This document shows positions 6,635-13,762 of a DNA stretch of 16,618 nt, one piece after another. Position numbers and translations under genes: made by a program. The notes beneath the pieces are model-generated. The model searched no databases, was not told the DNA's origin, and was given only the letters and a program-made list of their open reading frames with translations. Every line of letters begins with the position of its first letter. The stretch's first letter is position 1. Where the stretch lies: contig FR898615.1 of the NCBI GenBank assembly GCA_000437215.1, positions 1-16,618 of the forward strand. The letters are read 5' to 3'. The stretch is from Clostridium sp. CAG:440. GTDB lineage: Bacteria > Bacillota > Clostridia > TANB77 > CAG-508.

Positions 6635-8014
6635 TTACTTATAACATTCCTTACGACCCATCACCACACAACATTCAACGTTGCTTGTAAAAGGAAACAT
6701 ATCAACAGGTTGAATTTTAGAAACCTCATATACATCCTCAAACTTTGCCAAATCTCTTACTAAAGTTGCTGGATTGCAGCTAATATACACAAGTCTATCA
6801 GGTTTAATTTTCAAAATATTATCAATAGAATGTACATCCAATCCTCTTCTTGGAGGATCAACCATAACAACATCAGGAATAATCTTTTTATTATTAATTA
6901 AATCATCCAAAACAACCTCTGTATCACCGCAAATAAAAGTTGCATTATCAATATTGTTTAATTTTGCATTTTCATTTGCATCGCAAACAGCTTGTTCTAC
7001 AATCTCAACACCATACACTTTTTTTGCATACTTAGACATAAAAAGAGAAATAGTTCCTATACCACAATATAAATCAAATACTATATCGTTTTTATTAATT
7101 TTAGCTTGCTTAACTCCTATATTATAAAGTTTTTCTGCTTGAACTGGGTTTACTTGATAAAAAGAAAGAGGAGAAATTTTAAAAATAAACTCGCCTAATT
7201 TATCATAAATATAACCATCACCATATAAATTAATGTTTTCATTTCCTAAAATAACATTTGTATTTTTCATATTTACATTTTTAACAATGGTTTTTACATA
7301 TGGGAATTTATTTGTAATAAATTTTACCAAGTCTTCCTCATTTGGAAACTTTTTCCCATTAATAACCAAAATGCACATAATTTCATTTGTTTTAAACCCA
7401 ATTTTTATTACAATATGCCTCAATAGCCCTTTGTTAGTTTTTTCATCATAAATACTATTTTTATTTTTTTCCCAATAATTTAAAATTTCTTTTGCAATTT
7501 TCTCAGACTGTGGATGTTGAATAAAGCACTTTTCAATTGGTATTATTTCATGTGTTCTATTTGCAAATACCCCTATTTGTGGTTTACCATTTTTGTCAAG
7601 TCCCACTGGATATTGTGCTTTGTTTCTGTAATGATATGGATTATCCATACCAATTGTTTCTTCTACTCTTATTTTGTTTTTTAAAGTTTTATTAACTAAA
7701 CTTTGAACTGCATTTTGCTTCATTTTAAGTGTCTCTTCATATTTTATATGTCTTAAATTACATCCTCCACATCTTTTAAATGTCGCACAATCTGCTTGTA
7801 CTCTATTTTCAGATTTTTCTATTATTTCTATTATTTTTCCAAAAGCATGTGAAGTTAGTACCTTCACTATTAATATTTTTATTTTTTCACCTTTTATAGC
7901 CCCAGGAATAAATATTGTAAAATTATTAATTTTAGCAATACCTTCTCCTTCAAAACCATTATCAATTACATCTACTATATATTCATCATTTTTCTTAATT
8001 TCAATTTTTTCCAT
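6635..8014 (-). CDS. rlmD: 23S rRNA (uracil-5)-methyltransferase, RlmD/RlmCD type
   Basis: It makes m5U in 23S rRNA (U1939 in RlmD; Gram-positive RlmCD also does U747) using SAM. An N-terminal TRAM domain (about 8-65) binds RNA. An iron-sulfur cluster is expected from Cys76, Cys82, Cys85 and Cys163. The SAM motif is DLYCGIGTISLF; VDPPRRGLD follows; the catalytic nucleophile is Cys413 in VYISCNPATL. I set the start at ATG 8014 (459 aa) with GAGG four bases upstream. An in-frame ATG at 8068 would put the promoter's -10 box inside the coding region and is rejected. All key residues are present. It is divergent from the GNAT-like gene. Confidence 0.93.
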   Translation of the reverse strand: MEKIEIKKNDEYIVDVIDNGFEGEGIAKINNFTIFIPGAIKGEKIKILIVKVLTSHAFGKIIEIIEKSENRVQADCATFKRCGGCNLRHIKYEETLKMKQNAVQSLVNKTLKNKIRVEETIGMDNPYHYRNKAQYPVGLDKNGKPQIGVFANRTHEIIPIEKCFIQHPQSEKIAKEILNYWEKNKNSIYDEKTNKGLLRHIVIKIGFKTNEIMCILVINGKKFPNEEDLVKFITNKFPYVKTIVKNVNMKNTNVILGNENINLYGDGYIYDKLGEFIFKISPLSFYQVNPVQAEKLYNIGVKQAKINKNDIVFDLYCGIGTISLFMSKYAKKVYGVEIVEQAVCDANENAKLNNIDNATFICGDTEVVLDDLINNKKIIPDVVMVDPPRRGLDVHSIDNILKIKPDRLVYISCNPATLVRDLAKFEDVYEVSKIQPVDMFPFTSNVECCVVMGRKECYK

Positions 8015-8039
8015 ATTTTCCTCTTCATATTTTTTATAT

Positions 8040-8068
8040 ATTATATACAATAATTTATTTATTTTCAA
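8040..8068 (-). promoter_or_regulatory. rlmD promoter
   Basis: Minus strand TTGAAA (8068-8063), a 17-base spacer, then TATAAT (8045-8040). This is a near-consensus sigma-A promoter. Transcription would start near 8033, about 19 bases before ATG 8014. Confidence 0.8.
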
Positions 8069-8073
8069 GCTTG
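8066..8073. promoter_or_regulatory. 8-bp palindrome CAAGCTTG between divergent -35 boxes
   Basis: The palindrome overlaps the rlmD -35 and ends three bases before the -35 of the plus-strand gene. A protein bound here could affect both promoters. No regulator is known; it may be incidental. Confidence 0.3.
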
Positions 8074-8076
8074 CTT

Positions 8077-8105
8077 TTGACTTTTTATGTTAATTGCATT
8101 ATAAT
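8077..8105 (+). promoter_or_regulatory. Promoter of the GNAT-like gene
   Basis: TTGACT (8077-8082), a 17-base spacer and TATAAT (8100-8105): a near-consensus sigma-A promoter, back to back with the rlmD promoter. The predicted start near 8112 places the RBS (AAAGGAGG, 8125-8132) in a short leader. Confidence 0.8.
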
Positions 8106-8139
8106 TAAATTATTAATATTATTGAAAGGAGGAATCACT

Positions 8140-8613
8140 ATGGTTTTGCGGTTAGCTGAACCTGAAGATTTCGAATTGTTCTGCAGTTTATATAACAATT
8201 TGGAAAACGAAATGTTATATGGCAATGAACAAAACGAAGTTTGTTTAGATAATGAATTTAATTTTGATGATGAGACTTTAAATGAGTATTCTCCAACATT
8301 TAATTCTAAAGATGAATTTTTGGCAATTTTAAATTCAAATGCTGAATTTATCTATTTTGTTGAAGATGATAATAATGTTGTAGGTGTTGTTTATTTTTAT
8401 ATAATAAAAAGATCTACGGCCAAAGTTGTCTCTATTTGTCTTAAAGATAATTCATATATCAAACAAGTCTTCGAGCTTTTGGTAAACTTAAAAGACATTA
8501 AGGAATTTCATATATCTCCTACATCTCCTGCAATATGTAGTTTACTAGAAAAAATGCCAGGAGTAGAAAAAGCCTTTAAATTTTACTACAAAGCAAAAAA
8601 AATACCAAGATGA
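8140..8613 (+). CDS. GNAT-like N-acetyltransferase-related protein
   Basis: 157 residues starting at ATG 8140, set by AAAGGAGG seven bases upstream; an open frame back to 8071 runs through the promoter and is rejected. The N-terminus MVLRLAEPEDFELFCSLYNNL has the usual GNAT beta1-alpha1 pattern (hydrophobic-Arg-x-Ala-x-x-x-Asp). EFIYFVEDDNNVVGVVYFYI fits beta3-beta4, and the C-terminal half has short strands and helices. The acetyl-CoA binding R/Q-x-x-G-x-G/A loop is not recognisable, so it may be a degenerate or non-catalytic GNAT. Substrate unknown. Codon 4 is CGG followed by T and must be read in frame, in contrast to the CGG-A break points elsewhere. Confidence 0.6.
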   Translation: MVLRLAEPEDFELFCSLYNNLENEMLYGNEQNEVCLDNEFNFDDETLNEYSPTFNSKDEFLAILNSNAEFIYFVEDDNNVVGVVYFYIIKRSTAKVVSICLKDNSYIKQVFELLVNLKDIKEFHISPTSPAICSLLEKMPGVEKAFKFYYKAKKIPR

Positions 8614-8630
8614 TATCTTGGTATTTTTTA
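8596..8630. terminator. Bidirectional intrinsic terminator between converging genes
   Basis: An 11-bp perfect stem AATACCAAGAT (8601-8611) / ATCTTGGTATT (8615-8625) with a 3-base loop, flanked by A-rich and T-rich runs on the two sides. It overlaps the stop codon of the GNAT-like gene (8611-8613) and ends right at the stop of the convergent DUF2207-type gene. Confidence 0.88.
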
Positions 8631-9869
8631 TTAAAAGCTTTTATTTACATATTTTTCAATTATATTGTCATTAATTTGGGCATTAACATCTAATATAACA
8701 GCATATATTAAATAATATTCCCATAAAATTAGTTCCTCTTCTGTTTTATCTTTTATTAATGAATAATCCTTTAAATAATTTTTTAAAGCATATGCCTTAT
8801 TTATCAGGATTTTTCCTTTAATGGTTCTTCTATAATTTTTATTAAAGTAAATAATTTGCTCTATTATAATATATAAAGAAATTATATAAAAAACAATAAT
8901 AAATCCAATAATAAATGCTGTTAATAAATTTAAAAAACATGCTTTCCTTACAATACTGTATTCTAATTTATCAGCTCTTGCATATTTATATATATAAGAA
9001 CCATCATCATTCATATAAACACTATAATCTTTTTTATTTTCTACTTCTTCAAAAAGTTTTTGTTTATCTTCTTTAATTTTTAACTCAATATAAACATGAC
9101 CATCATTTTCTGGCCAAATATGATAATTTTTGAAAGTATATTCATCTAGCTGAATACTAGATATAGAAACTAAAATTGGAATTACTATAGCTATTATTAT
9201 TTTTAATATTCTAAATAGTTTTCCACCCTTATTTTTTACTATATATTTTCTATTTAAAGTTTCTTTTTCAATAACTTTTTTATATTCATTTTTATCAAAG
9301 CTATTAAATCTTATCATTTTTAAAATAAGTTTTTCACTTTCAAGTAAATCAGTTTCATCTTTATTTGTATATATATATCTTTCATTTTCCTGTTTTATAT
9401 ACCCTGCTAATTTTAACTTTAAAATAGTTGCTGATATACTTTTTTTCATATCAACCTCAAATGTTGACGTAAACATTATTATACTTGGTGATATTTTATC
9501 AAGGTCGTCTCTATAATATAAGTATTCTTCTTTTTTCTTTATTATCGCATTTTTTCTTATTCTAATTGATTTAAACAGCATTTTCAAAAAGTGTGCTAAT
9601 ACAATCCACATAAATGGTGTAAATGCAAAAATAATTCCAGAATATAATATATATCTTCCAGTATAAATCATATATTCTTTTGAATACTGTTCCTCAAACT
9701 TAAATGGTTCAAGATTTATTTCAAAACAAAATACAATATATATTATGCAAATTAATATTAATAATATATTTAGCATTATTTGGTGTTTCTTTTTTGTGGT
9801 AACTAAATTTGATTTGTTAATTATTAATATTATTAATGGTATTATAAAAATTCCAATTATTAGTGGCAT
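8631..9869 (-). CDS. DUF2207-type membrane protein lacking the N-terminal extracellular domain
   Basis: 412 residues. Hydrophobic segments lie at about 1-17, 31-50, 71-95, 218-238 and 310-340. The cytoplasmic part (about 125-165) reads DDLDKISPSIIMFTSTFEVD...ISATILKLKLAGYI, the winged-helix-like block of DUF2207 (YciQ) proteins. The C-terminus has the family signature ALKNYLKDYSLIKDKTEEELILWEYYLIYAVILD. Full-length relatives begin with a signal peptide and a large extracellular beta domain; here only a short stretch precedes the second helix, so this is an N-terminally reduced form. A loop between TM4 and TM5 (YTFKNYHIWPENDGHVYIEL...) may be extracytoplasmic. Start ATG 9869 has AAGGAG upstream. 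Function unknown. Confidence 0.75.
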   Translation of the reverse strand: MPLIIGIFIIPLIILIINKSNLVTTKKKHQIMLNILLILICIIYIVFCFEINLEPFKFEEQYSKEYMIYTGRYILYSGIIFAFTPFMWIVLAHFLKMLFKSIRIRKNAIIKKKEEYLYYRDDLDKISPSIIMFTSTFEVDMKKSISATILKLKLAGYIKQENERYIYTNKDETDLLESEKLILKMIRFNSFDKNEYKKVIEKETLNRKYIVKNKGGKLFRILKIIIAIVIPILVSISSIQLDEYTFKNYHIWPENDGHVYIELKIKEDKQKLFEEVENKKDYSVYMNDDGSYIYKYARADKLEYSIVRKACFLNLLTAFIIGFIIVFYIISLYIIIEQIIYFNKNYRRTIKGKILINKAYALKNYLKDYSLIKDKTEEELILWEYYLIYAVILDVNAQINDNIIEKYVNKSF

Positions 9870-9888
9870 TTTACCTTTCTCCTTTTTA

Positions 9889-9906
9889 TTAATAAAATTT
9901 TATTAA
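9889..9906. repeat. 18-bp perfect palindrome in the DUF2207-type gene leader
   Basis: TTAATAAAATTTTATTAA reads the same on both strands and lies between the predicted transcription start and the RBS of the 9869 gene. It could be an operator or an RNA hairpin. Its pure A/T make-up means chance is possible. Confidence 0.35.
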
Positions 9907-9927
9907 ACGATTTTTTAGTTTATTAAA

Positions 9928-9955
9928 ATTATATCATACTTATAATAAAATACAA
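9928..9955 (-). promoter_or_regulatory. Promoter of the DUF2207-type gene
   Basis: Minus strand TTGTAT (9955-9950), a 16-base spacer, then TATAAT (9933-9928). Good sigma-A match; the leader to ATG 9869 is about 50 bases. Confidence 0.6.
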
Positions 9956-9963
9956 TATTTGAA

Positions 9964-9991
9964 GAAAAAAACCGCTTCATTTTTGAAACGG
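9964..9991 (-). terminator. Second of two tandem terminators after the high-GC gene
   Basis: On the minus strand CCGTTTCA pairs with TGAAGCGG across a short A loop (9991-9972; one mismatch), followed directly by seven T. It backs up the hairpin at 10013-10024. Confidence 0.8.
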
Positions 9992-10001
9992 CATTAAAGT
10001 A

Positions 10002-10024
10002 AAAAAAAGAAACCTCTTTCGAGG
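10002..10024 (-). terminator. First of two tandem terminators after the high-GC gene
   Basis: Minus strand CCTC-GAAA-GAGG (10024-10013), a short stem closed by a GNRA-type tetraloop, followed by a T-rich tract (TTTC then eight T). It lies about 30 bases after the stop at 10056. Confidence 0.75.
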
Positions 10025-10055
10025 AAAAGAAATATTTTTCTTTTTATGTAGGATA

Positions 10056-10847
10056 TTAACCTACACTAACAGTCAGCACAGCAGGATTGACAACGCCATC
10101 TCCTTCATAGTCATATTCCTTATTGTGCCATTTGCGAAGCTCTTCACCGTGTTTCCAGACCTGAGATAAAACATTGACTGCACAACCGTACATAAAACCA
10201 GTAACTCCATCGATGTCAGCAGCATGGGATGCTTTATCGGCAATTTTTGCAACCGTAACACCTTCGTGTTTAGCCATGAGGTACTGCATGAACTTTGCCC
10301 AGTATTCTGCATAGCGAACTACACATGCGCTGTAGCCGTTCTTAGAGTTAACCTCAACAAAATTGTCCCAGACTTTGCGTGCTTCTTCATCTTTGAACTG
10401 AAGTTCTTCGGTCTGCATAGAATGCTTAACCAGTTCTTCAACGTTCTGACGGCGGTATCCAACCTTCAATGCTTTTGCCCTTTCTGCACGGTATTCAGGA
10501 GTTTTCATGTACTCCTCGCGTTCCTTTTCGTACTTAATGCGATTTTCCTCCATTTTTTCGTTCCAAAGCTGGACGATTTTTTCAGGAGTAGCATTCTTTG
10601 CCGTTGCCGAGACATATGCTCCGTTAAACTCAAACTCAATAGCTTTCAAGCCATTAAAGTTGGAGCCTTCTTCGAAACAACCAGCAACATTCTTGGCAAA
10701 AGAATGGATAGTGCAACCGCAAATAGGGTCAATAACCATAATGCCGTTGTTGAGAGACTTTACGCTAAAAGCCTCGCCGTCGTCAAACCGAAAACAAAGA
10801 GAACCGTCGCAAGAAAAAACATCTTTAAAACTAACCTGTGTTGCCAT
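10056..10847 (-). CDS. Unknown protein encoded by a high-GC, probably acquired gene (263 aa)
   Basis: Not recognised. Soluble; no signal peptide or TM. Residues 1-105 look beta-rich with several Cys (SCDGSLCFRFDDGEAF, DPICGCTIHSF, VAGCFEEGSNF). Residues 113-150 form a charged helix (KMEENRIKYEKEREEYMKTP). The rest is helical with EYWAKFMQYLMAKHEG and a conserved-looking DGVTGFMYGCAVNVLSQVW. The start ATG 10847 has AAGGAGG eight bases upstream; the open frame to 10934 crosses the promoter and is rejected. Base use is foreign: the 60 bases from 10081 are 45% GC, against 18% in the 60 from 8641, and G/C-ending codons are common. It is a stand-alone unit with its own consensus promoter and two terminators, which suggests a transferred, well-expressed cargo gene. 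Codon 20 is CGG followed by T. Confidence 0.8.
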   Translation of the reverse strand: MATQVSFKDVFSCDGSLCFRFDDGEAFSVKSLNNGIMVIDPICGCTIHSFAKNVAGCFEEGSNFNGLKAIEFEFNGAYVSATAKNATPEKIVQLWNEKMEENRIKYEKEREEYMKTPEYRAERAKALKVGYRRQNVEELVKHSMQTEELQFKDEEARKVWDNFVEVNSKNGYSACVVRYAEYWAKFMQYLMAKHEGVTVAKIADKASHAADIDGVTGFMYGCAVNVLSQVWKHGEELRKWHNKEYDYEGDGVVNPAVLTVSVG

Positions 10848-10922
10848 AATAATTTCCTCCTTAATTATTGTTGTTTTTTGAAATATGGCTAGCTGACTAA
10901 TAAAATAAGTCTGCATACCTAT

Positions 10923-10951
10923 ATTATACAACAATTTTACATAATTTGCAA
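10923..10951 (-). promoter_or_regulatory. Promoter of the high-GC gene
   Basis: Minus strand TTGCAA (10951-10946), a 17-base spacer and consensus TATAAT (10928-10923). The transcript leader to ATG 10847 is about 70 bases. Confidence 0.75.
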
Positions 10952-10999
10952 ATGTATTATGAAAATGATTGATTAAGCCTTTTACAATATCAAATATAA

Positions 11000-11836
11000 T
11001 TATTTCTTTTTCAAACTTTTCTTATTTTCTTTTTCTAATTGTTTCAAACTTTTTTTAGGTGTTGGTAAGTCTTCTGGCATAGTACCACCATTTTTTGCAA
11101 TTACTTCTCTTATATTTTTTCCAATATTATAATGTGTCTTATTTGCTTCTTTTTCGCTACAAATATTATCTTTTTTTAATCTTGATTCAGTCTGTGTGAT
11201 GCGAAAAAGATTTGCTGCAAGTTCTTCACTTCCCATATTATCTAAAATATCTTCTCTATATCTTAATCCTTTTCTTTTAGCAATGTCATCAGCAGTTTCT
11301 CCATTATATAAGCCTTTATAACCTGAATTATGAAATTTATCAAAATTTTTTACGCCTGCATTTTTAGCAGTTTGATTAAGTGAGTAATTTCCTTTTCTAG
11401 TTAAATTCCTTTGATAAAATCTTTTTTCATCTTCTGTTAATTCGCTATATTCTTTTTCGCTAATCTCTTGTTTTCTAGTTTGTACTGCAAAATAAGTTTG
11501 TGCAAGAGCAATAACCTTTTTTCTAGAATCTCCATTTTGTGCTATTAAGTAGCAAGCATAACGAGTTAATTGATAATCTTGTTGCTCTCTTTGTGCTTCA
11601 GAACCTATTTGTACCATTTTGCCGACGTCGGCAAAATGGTCAAACACTGATATATCACTATTTTTGCAGGACTCCATAGCTTTAGAAATAACTTTTTTAA
11701 AATTACTCCATTTACTATAATTGAGGCAATTCATTAGTTCTCTAGCATACCAAAATTCAATTCCATTTTCATCAATGTGTTTTATATCTTCAAAAGTTTT
11801 ATTATTATAATTTTCATTTTTTTCTGGTTTATTCAT
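11000..11836 (-). CDS. dinD: DNA damage-inducible protein D (DinD)
   Basis: 278 residues matching DinD, an SOS-associated protein that in E. coli inhibits RecA filament activity. Visible family blocks: a BRO-like N-terminus (GIEFWYARELMNCLNYSKWSNFKKVI), the DHFADVGKMV stretch, YQLTRYACYLIAQNGDSRKKVIALAQTYFAVQTRKQE, and the C-terminal region with NLTRKGNYSLNQTAKNAGVKNF, GLYNGETADDIAKRKGL and NMGSEELAANLFRITQTESRL. The last 30 residues are Lys-rich. Start ATG 11836 has GGAG ten bases upstream. I see no Gram-positive LexA box (GAAC-N4-GTTC) upstream, so SOS control is not evident. The codons for DHFADVGKM contain a 28-bp palindrome. It sits beside the mobile element and may be its cargo. Confidence 0.9.
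   Translation of the reverse strand: MNKPEKNENYNNKTFEDIKHIDENGIEFWYARELMNCLNYSKWSNFKKVISKAMESCKNSDISVFDHFADVGKMVQIGSEAQREQQDYQLTRYACYLIAQNGDSRKKVIALAQTYFAVQTRKQEISEKEYSELTEDEKRFYQRNLTRKGNYSLNQTAKNAGVKNFDKFHNSGYKGLYNGETADDIAKRKGLRYREDILDNMGSEELAANLFRITQTESRLKKDNICSEKEANKTHYNIGKNIREVIAKNGGTMPEDLPTPKKSLKQLEKENKKSLKKK
11613..11640. repeat. 28-bp perfect palindrome inside dinD
   Basis: ACCATTTTGCCGAC (11613-11626) is followed with no gap by its exact inverse complement (11627-11640). The centre is GC-rich (GCCGACGTCGGC), unlike the surrounding AT-rich gene. It encodes DHFADVGKM of DinD. Confidence 0.95.
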
Positions 11837-11872
11837 TGAAAATCATCTCCATTTCTCAATATGTCTTATTTT

Positions 11873-11878
11873 ATTATA
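11873..11878 (-). promoter_or_regulatory. Possible -10 box of dinD
   Basis: TATAAT on the minus strand about 37 bases upstream of ATG 11836. No good -35 is present at the right spacing. Confidence 0.4.
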
Positions 11879-11923
11879 GTTTTCTATAAATTACAAGATA
11901 TTTTGCGAAAATTTGTTTTATTT

Positions 11924-13226
11924 TTATAAAATATTCTGCCTTGCTTTGTTTCTGTTTTTTGTATTCTTTTTCTGTTCTTTCTCAAATTGTTCTTTTTCTT
12001 GTTCTATTTGCTCATGTAATTGAACTTGCCTAATTTTATTTACTCTTTGCATTATATTATTGCAAATTCTTATTTCTTCTGTAATTGGAGTAATTTGCTT
12101 TGATATCTCTACAATTTCATTTTCTATTATTTGTTTTTCTTCATCTGTTTTAACTCTTTTATGCTTCTTCCAAAGATTTTCTCGTTTGCTCTTTAATGGA
12201 TTAGCTTTTTCATAAGCTAACTTTTCAAATTCTAATAAGTCTTGACTTGTATTTATATTATACCTTGCTAAAAATCTTGCTTGATTAGAAAATTCATCCA
12301 TTTGCTTTATCTCTGATATTAATTCAGGTGTCATTCTTGTCATTTTCAATTTTAAGGTATTTTCTGTATTGATACCAAATAATTTCTCATATTGATATAT
12401 AAGATAGCCAATAGAGCCTTTATTTTTATAATGTTTTTCTTTTTGTTTATTGTAATTTTCATAAGTTCTAGTAATTAGCACCATAGGATTAGAAGAATAG
12501 GGGTATAGGGGCTGTGTTTCTAATATTCTTTTGTAAATATTTTCTTTTGAGTATTTGCTTCCAAATTGCCTTTCAATCCTTGTGTTTCTTTTATATGAAT
12601 CATGCCTTATAGATAGAGAATTATTTTTATCTGTAATTATATAACCTAAATCTTGAAGTATTTTTATAAATTCATTATAATCTTTTGCATTTGCTATTGC
12701 ATAATCAATAGAATCTTTCATAAGTTCCTTATATAAACTGCTAGTAGCATACTTATTGTATTTCTCTTCTTGTGATAATACATTTAGTCCATATTCTTCA
12801 CAAAGTCTATCTGATGTTTTTCTCATAATTGCATAATCTTTTTTCGTATTACAAAATCGTTTACCATCTAAAAAGGAAACAGAGTTTAGCACAAAGTGGT
12901 TATGCAAATTATCTGTATTCAAATGTGTTGTAACTACTACTTGAAATTTATCTCCCCATAGTTCTTCAGCAAGTTTCATACCAATCTCATGTGCTTGCTC
13001 TGGTGTTATTTCTCCTTTTACAAAAGATTGTACTGCATGAAAGCATTGTATTCCATCTGTTTTGAAAAATTGCTTTTTTACATTTATCATTTCTTGATAT
13101 GATGTATCAGGCATACAATTTATACCTGATACATATAATCTTTCTTCTGTCTTTTCTCCGATTTATTGCATAGTCTATTGTAATATCTAGTCTGTCTTTT
13201 ACTTTCCATATTTTTGTTACTGCCAT
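11924..13226 (-). CDS. Relaxase (MobA/VirD2-type mobilization nuclease) with a +1 frameshift site
   Basis: It nicks oriT and pilots single-stranded DNA during mobilization. The first 22 codons from ATG 13226 give MAVTKIWKVKDRLDITIDYAIN, the normal relaxase start. The next codon is CGG (13160-13158) and the zero frame then stops within about 17 codons. Skipping C13160 gives GEKTEERLYVSGINCMPDTSYQEM and an open frame to 11924, about 433 residues in all. The metal-binding histidines are in VTTHLNTDNLHNHFVLNSVSF (His 101, 108 and 110). After the nuclease domain (to about 200) the rest is helical and charged, typical of Gram-positive Mob proteins. The start overlaps the mobC stop by 10 bases, implying coupling. 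A shorter product from ATG 13114 would lack the motif I region. Confidence 0.88.
13157..13163 (-). promoter_or_regulatory. Candidate +1 recoding site in the relaxase (AAT CGG A)
   Basis: AAT (13163-13161), CGG (13160-13158), then A. Skipping C13160 reads GGA and restores the relaxase frame. Same CGG-A context as in prfB and the serine recombinase. Confidence 0.5.
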
Positions 13227-13579
13227 ATTTTATTACCACCCACTAACATTTTTGATTTCTGTGGTATAAGATAAACCTCTTCTAATGATAATATAAAGTT
13301 TTGTATTTGATTATATAATGTTGCATATTTATTTTCATTCACATAGCCTTTATACTGATTATAAACTCTTGACATTTGATTTAGGTTTGTTGCCATGCCA
13401 CGAAGTTGTGATAATGTTTCATAAAATTTTTCGTCTGGTTTTTCTTTTAGCTGATAATCTAAAATTATTTTTCTAAAGAATTCTGATTTATTTAATCCCG
13501 ATTTTCTTACTTTCTCATTTAGTATTCTATTTTCTTCTTCGTTCAAAAAGATATTTATTTTTATATTTCTATTTCTTAT
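13217..13579 (-). CDS. mobC: MobC-type relaxosome accessory protein, possibly with an ATA start
   Basis: MobC helps the relaxase bind and open oriT. The sequence has a ribbon-helix-helix-like start (IKINIFLNEEENRILNEKVRKSGLNKSEFFRKIIL) followed by the family block LSQLRGMATNLNQMSRVYNQ and a C-terminal helix. The family usually begins M-R-N-R-x-I at this point; here the Met position is ATA (13579-13577), giving about 120 residues. No ATG lies in frame. A TTG at 13546 would give 109 residues but cuts the first strand and has no RBS. A nearby ATG (13589) is in another frame and hits a stop after six codons. So the start codon seems to have changed from ATG to ATA, and the upstream GCGAGATG is a poor RBS. 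The stop overlaps the relaxase start. Confidence 0.82.
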   Translation of the reverse strand: MRNRNIKINIFLNEEENRILNEKVRKSGLNKSEFFRKIILDYQLKEKPDEKFYETLSQLRGMATNLNQMSRVYNQYKGYVNENKYATLYNQIQNFILSLEEVYLIPQKSKMLVGGNKIWQ

Positions 13580-13610
13580 AACTTTTCATCTCGCTTTCTG
13601 TTTTTGTATT

Positions 13611-13703
13611 AGGGTTTGGGACTTGTCCCATTCTTACTTGTATTTGTGGCGTGAGTACAAATACGTTGCTTGCTAAATCAATATTTTTAGAATGTACTCA
13701 CAC
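13611..13703. other. Candidate origin of transfer (oriT)
   Basis: The gene-free 13580-13762 interval just upstream of mobC holds two inverted repeats: TGGGAC-TT-GTCCCA at 13617-13630, and GTGAGTACA at 13651-13659 matched inversely by TGTACTCAC at 13693-13701. It is less AT-biased than its surroundings. Position beside mobC/relaxase and repeats of this type fit an oriT; the nick site cannot be named from sequence alone. Confidence 0.5.
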
Positions 13704-13762
13704 TTCATATTTGCTAATTATTCGTGATTTACCGAAAATCAGTTATAAATTAAGATAAATTT

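Noticed and set aside
8015..8068. Upstream ATG (8068) for rlmD
   Set aside because: It would place the consensus -10 box inside the coding region; ATG 8014 has its own RBS and a normal TRAM start.
10073..10312. Second minus-strand frame inside the high-GC gene
   Set aside because: An overlapping alternative frame without an RBS; the 263-residue frame has the start signals.
10848..10934. Upstream ATG extension of the high-GC gene
   Set aside because: It overlaps the -10 box, and the AAGGAGG eight bases before ATG 10847 decides the start. The added residues are also AT-rich, unlike the gene.
11837..11923. LexA (SOS) box upstream of dinD
   Set aside because: No GAAC-N4-GTTC-like site is present in the dinD leader.
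13583..13589. A +1 shift in the AAAA run as the cause of the mobC start problem
   Set aside because: The conserved Met position aligns with ATA 13579, so a changed start codon explains it better, and there is no CGG at this place.
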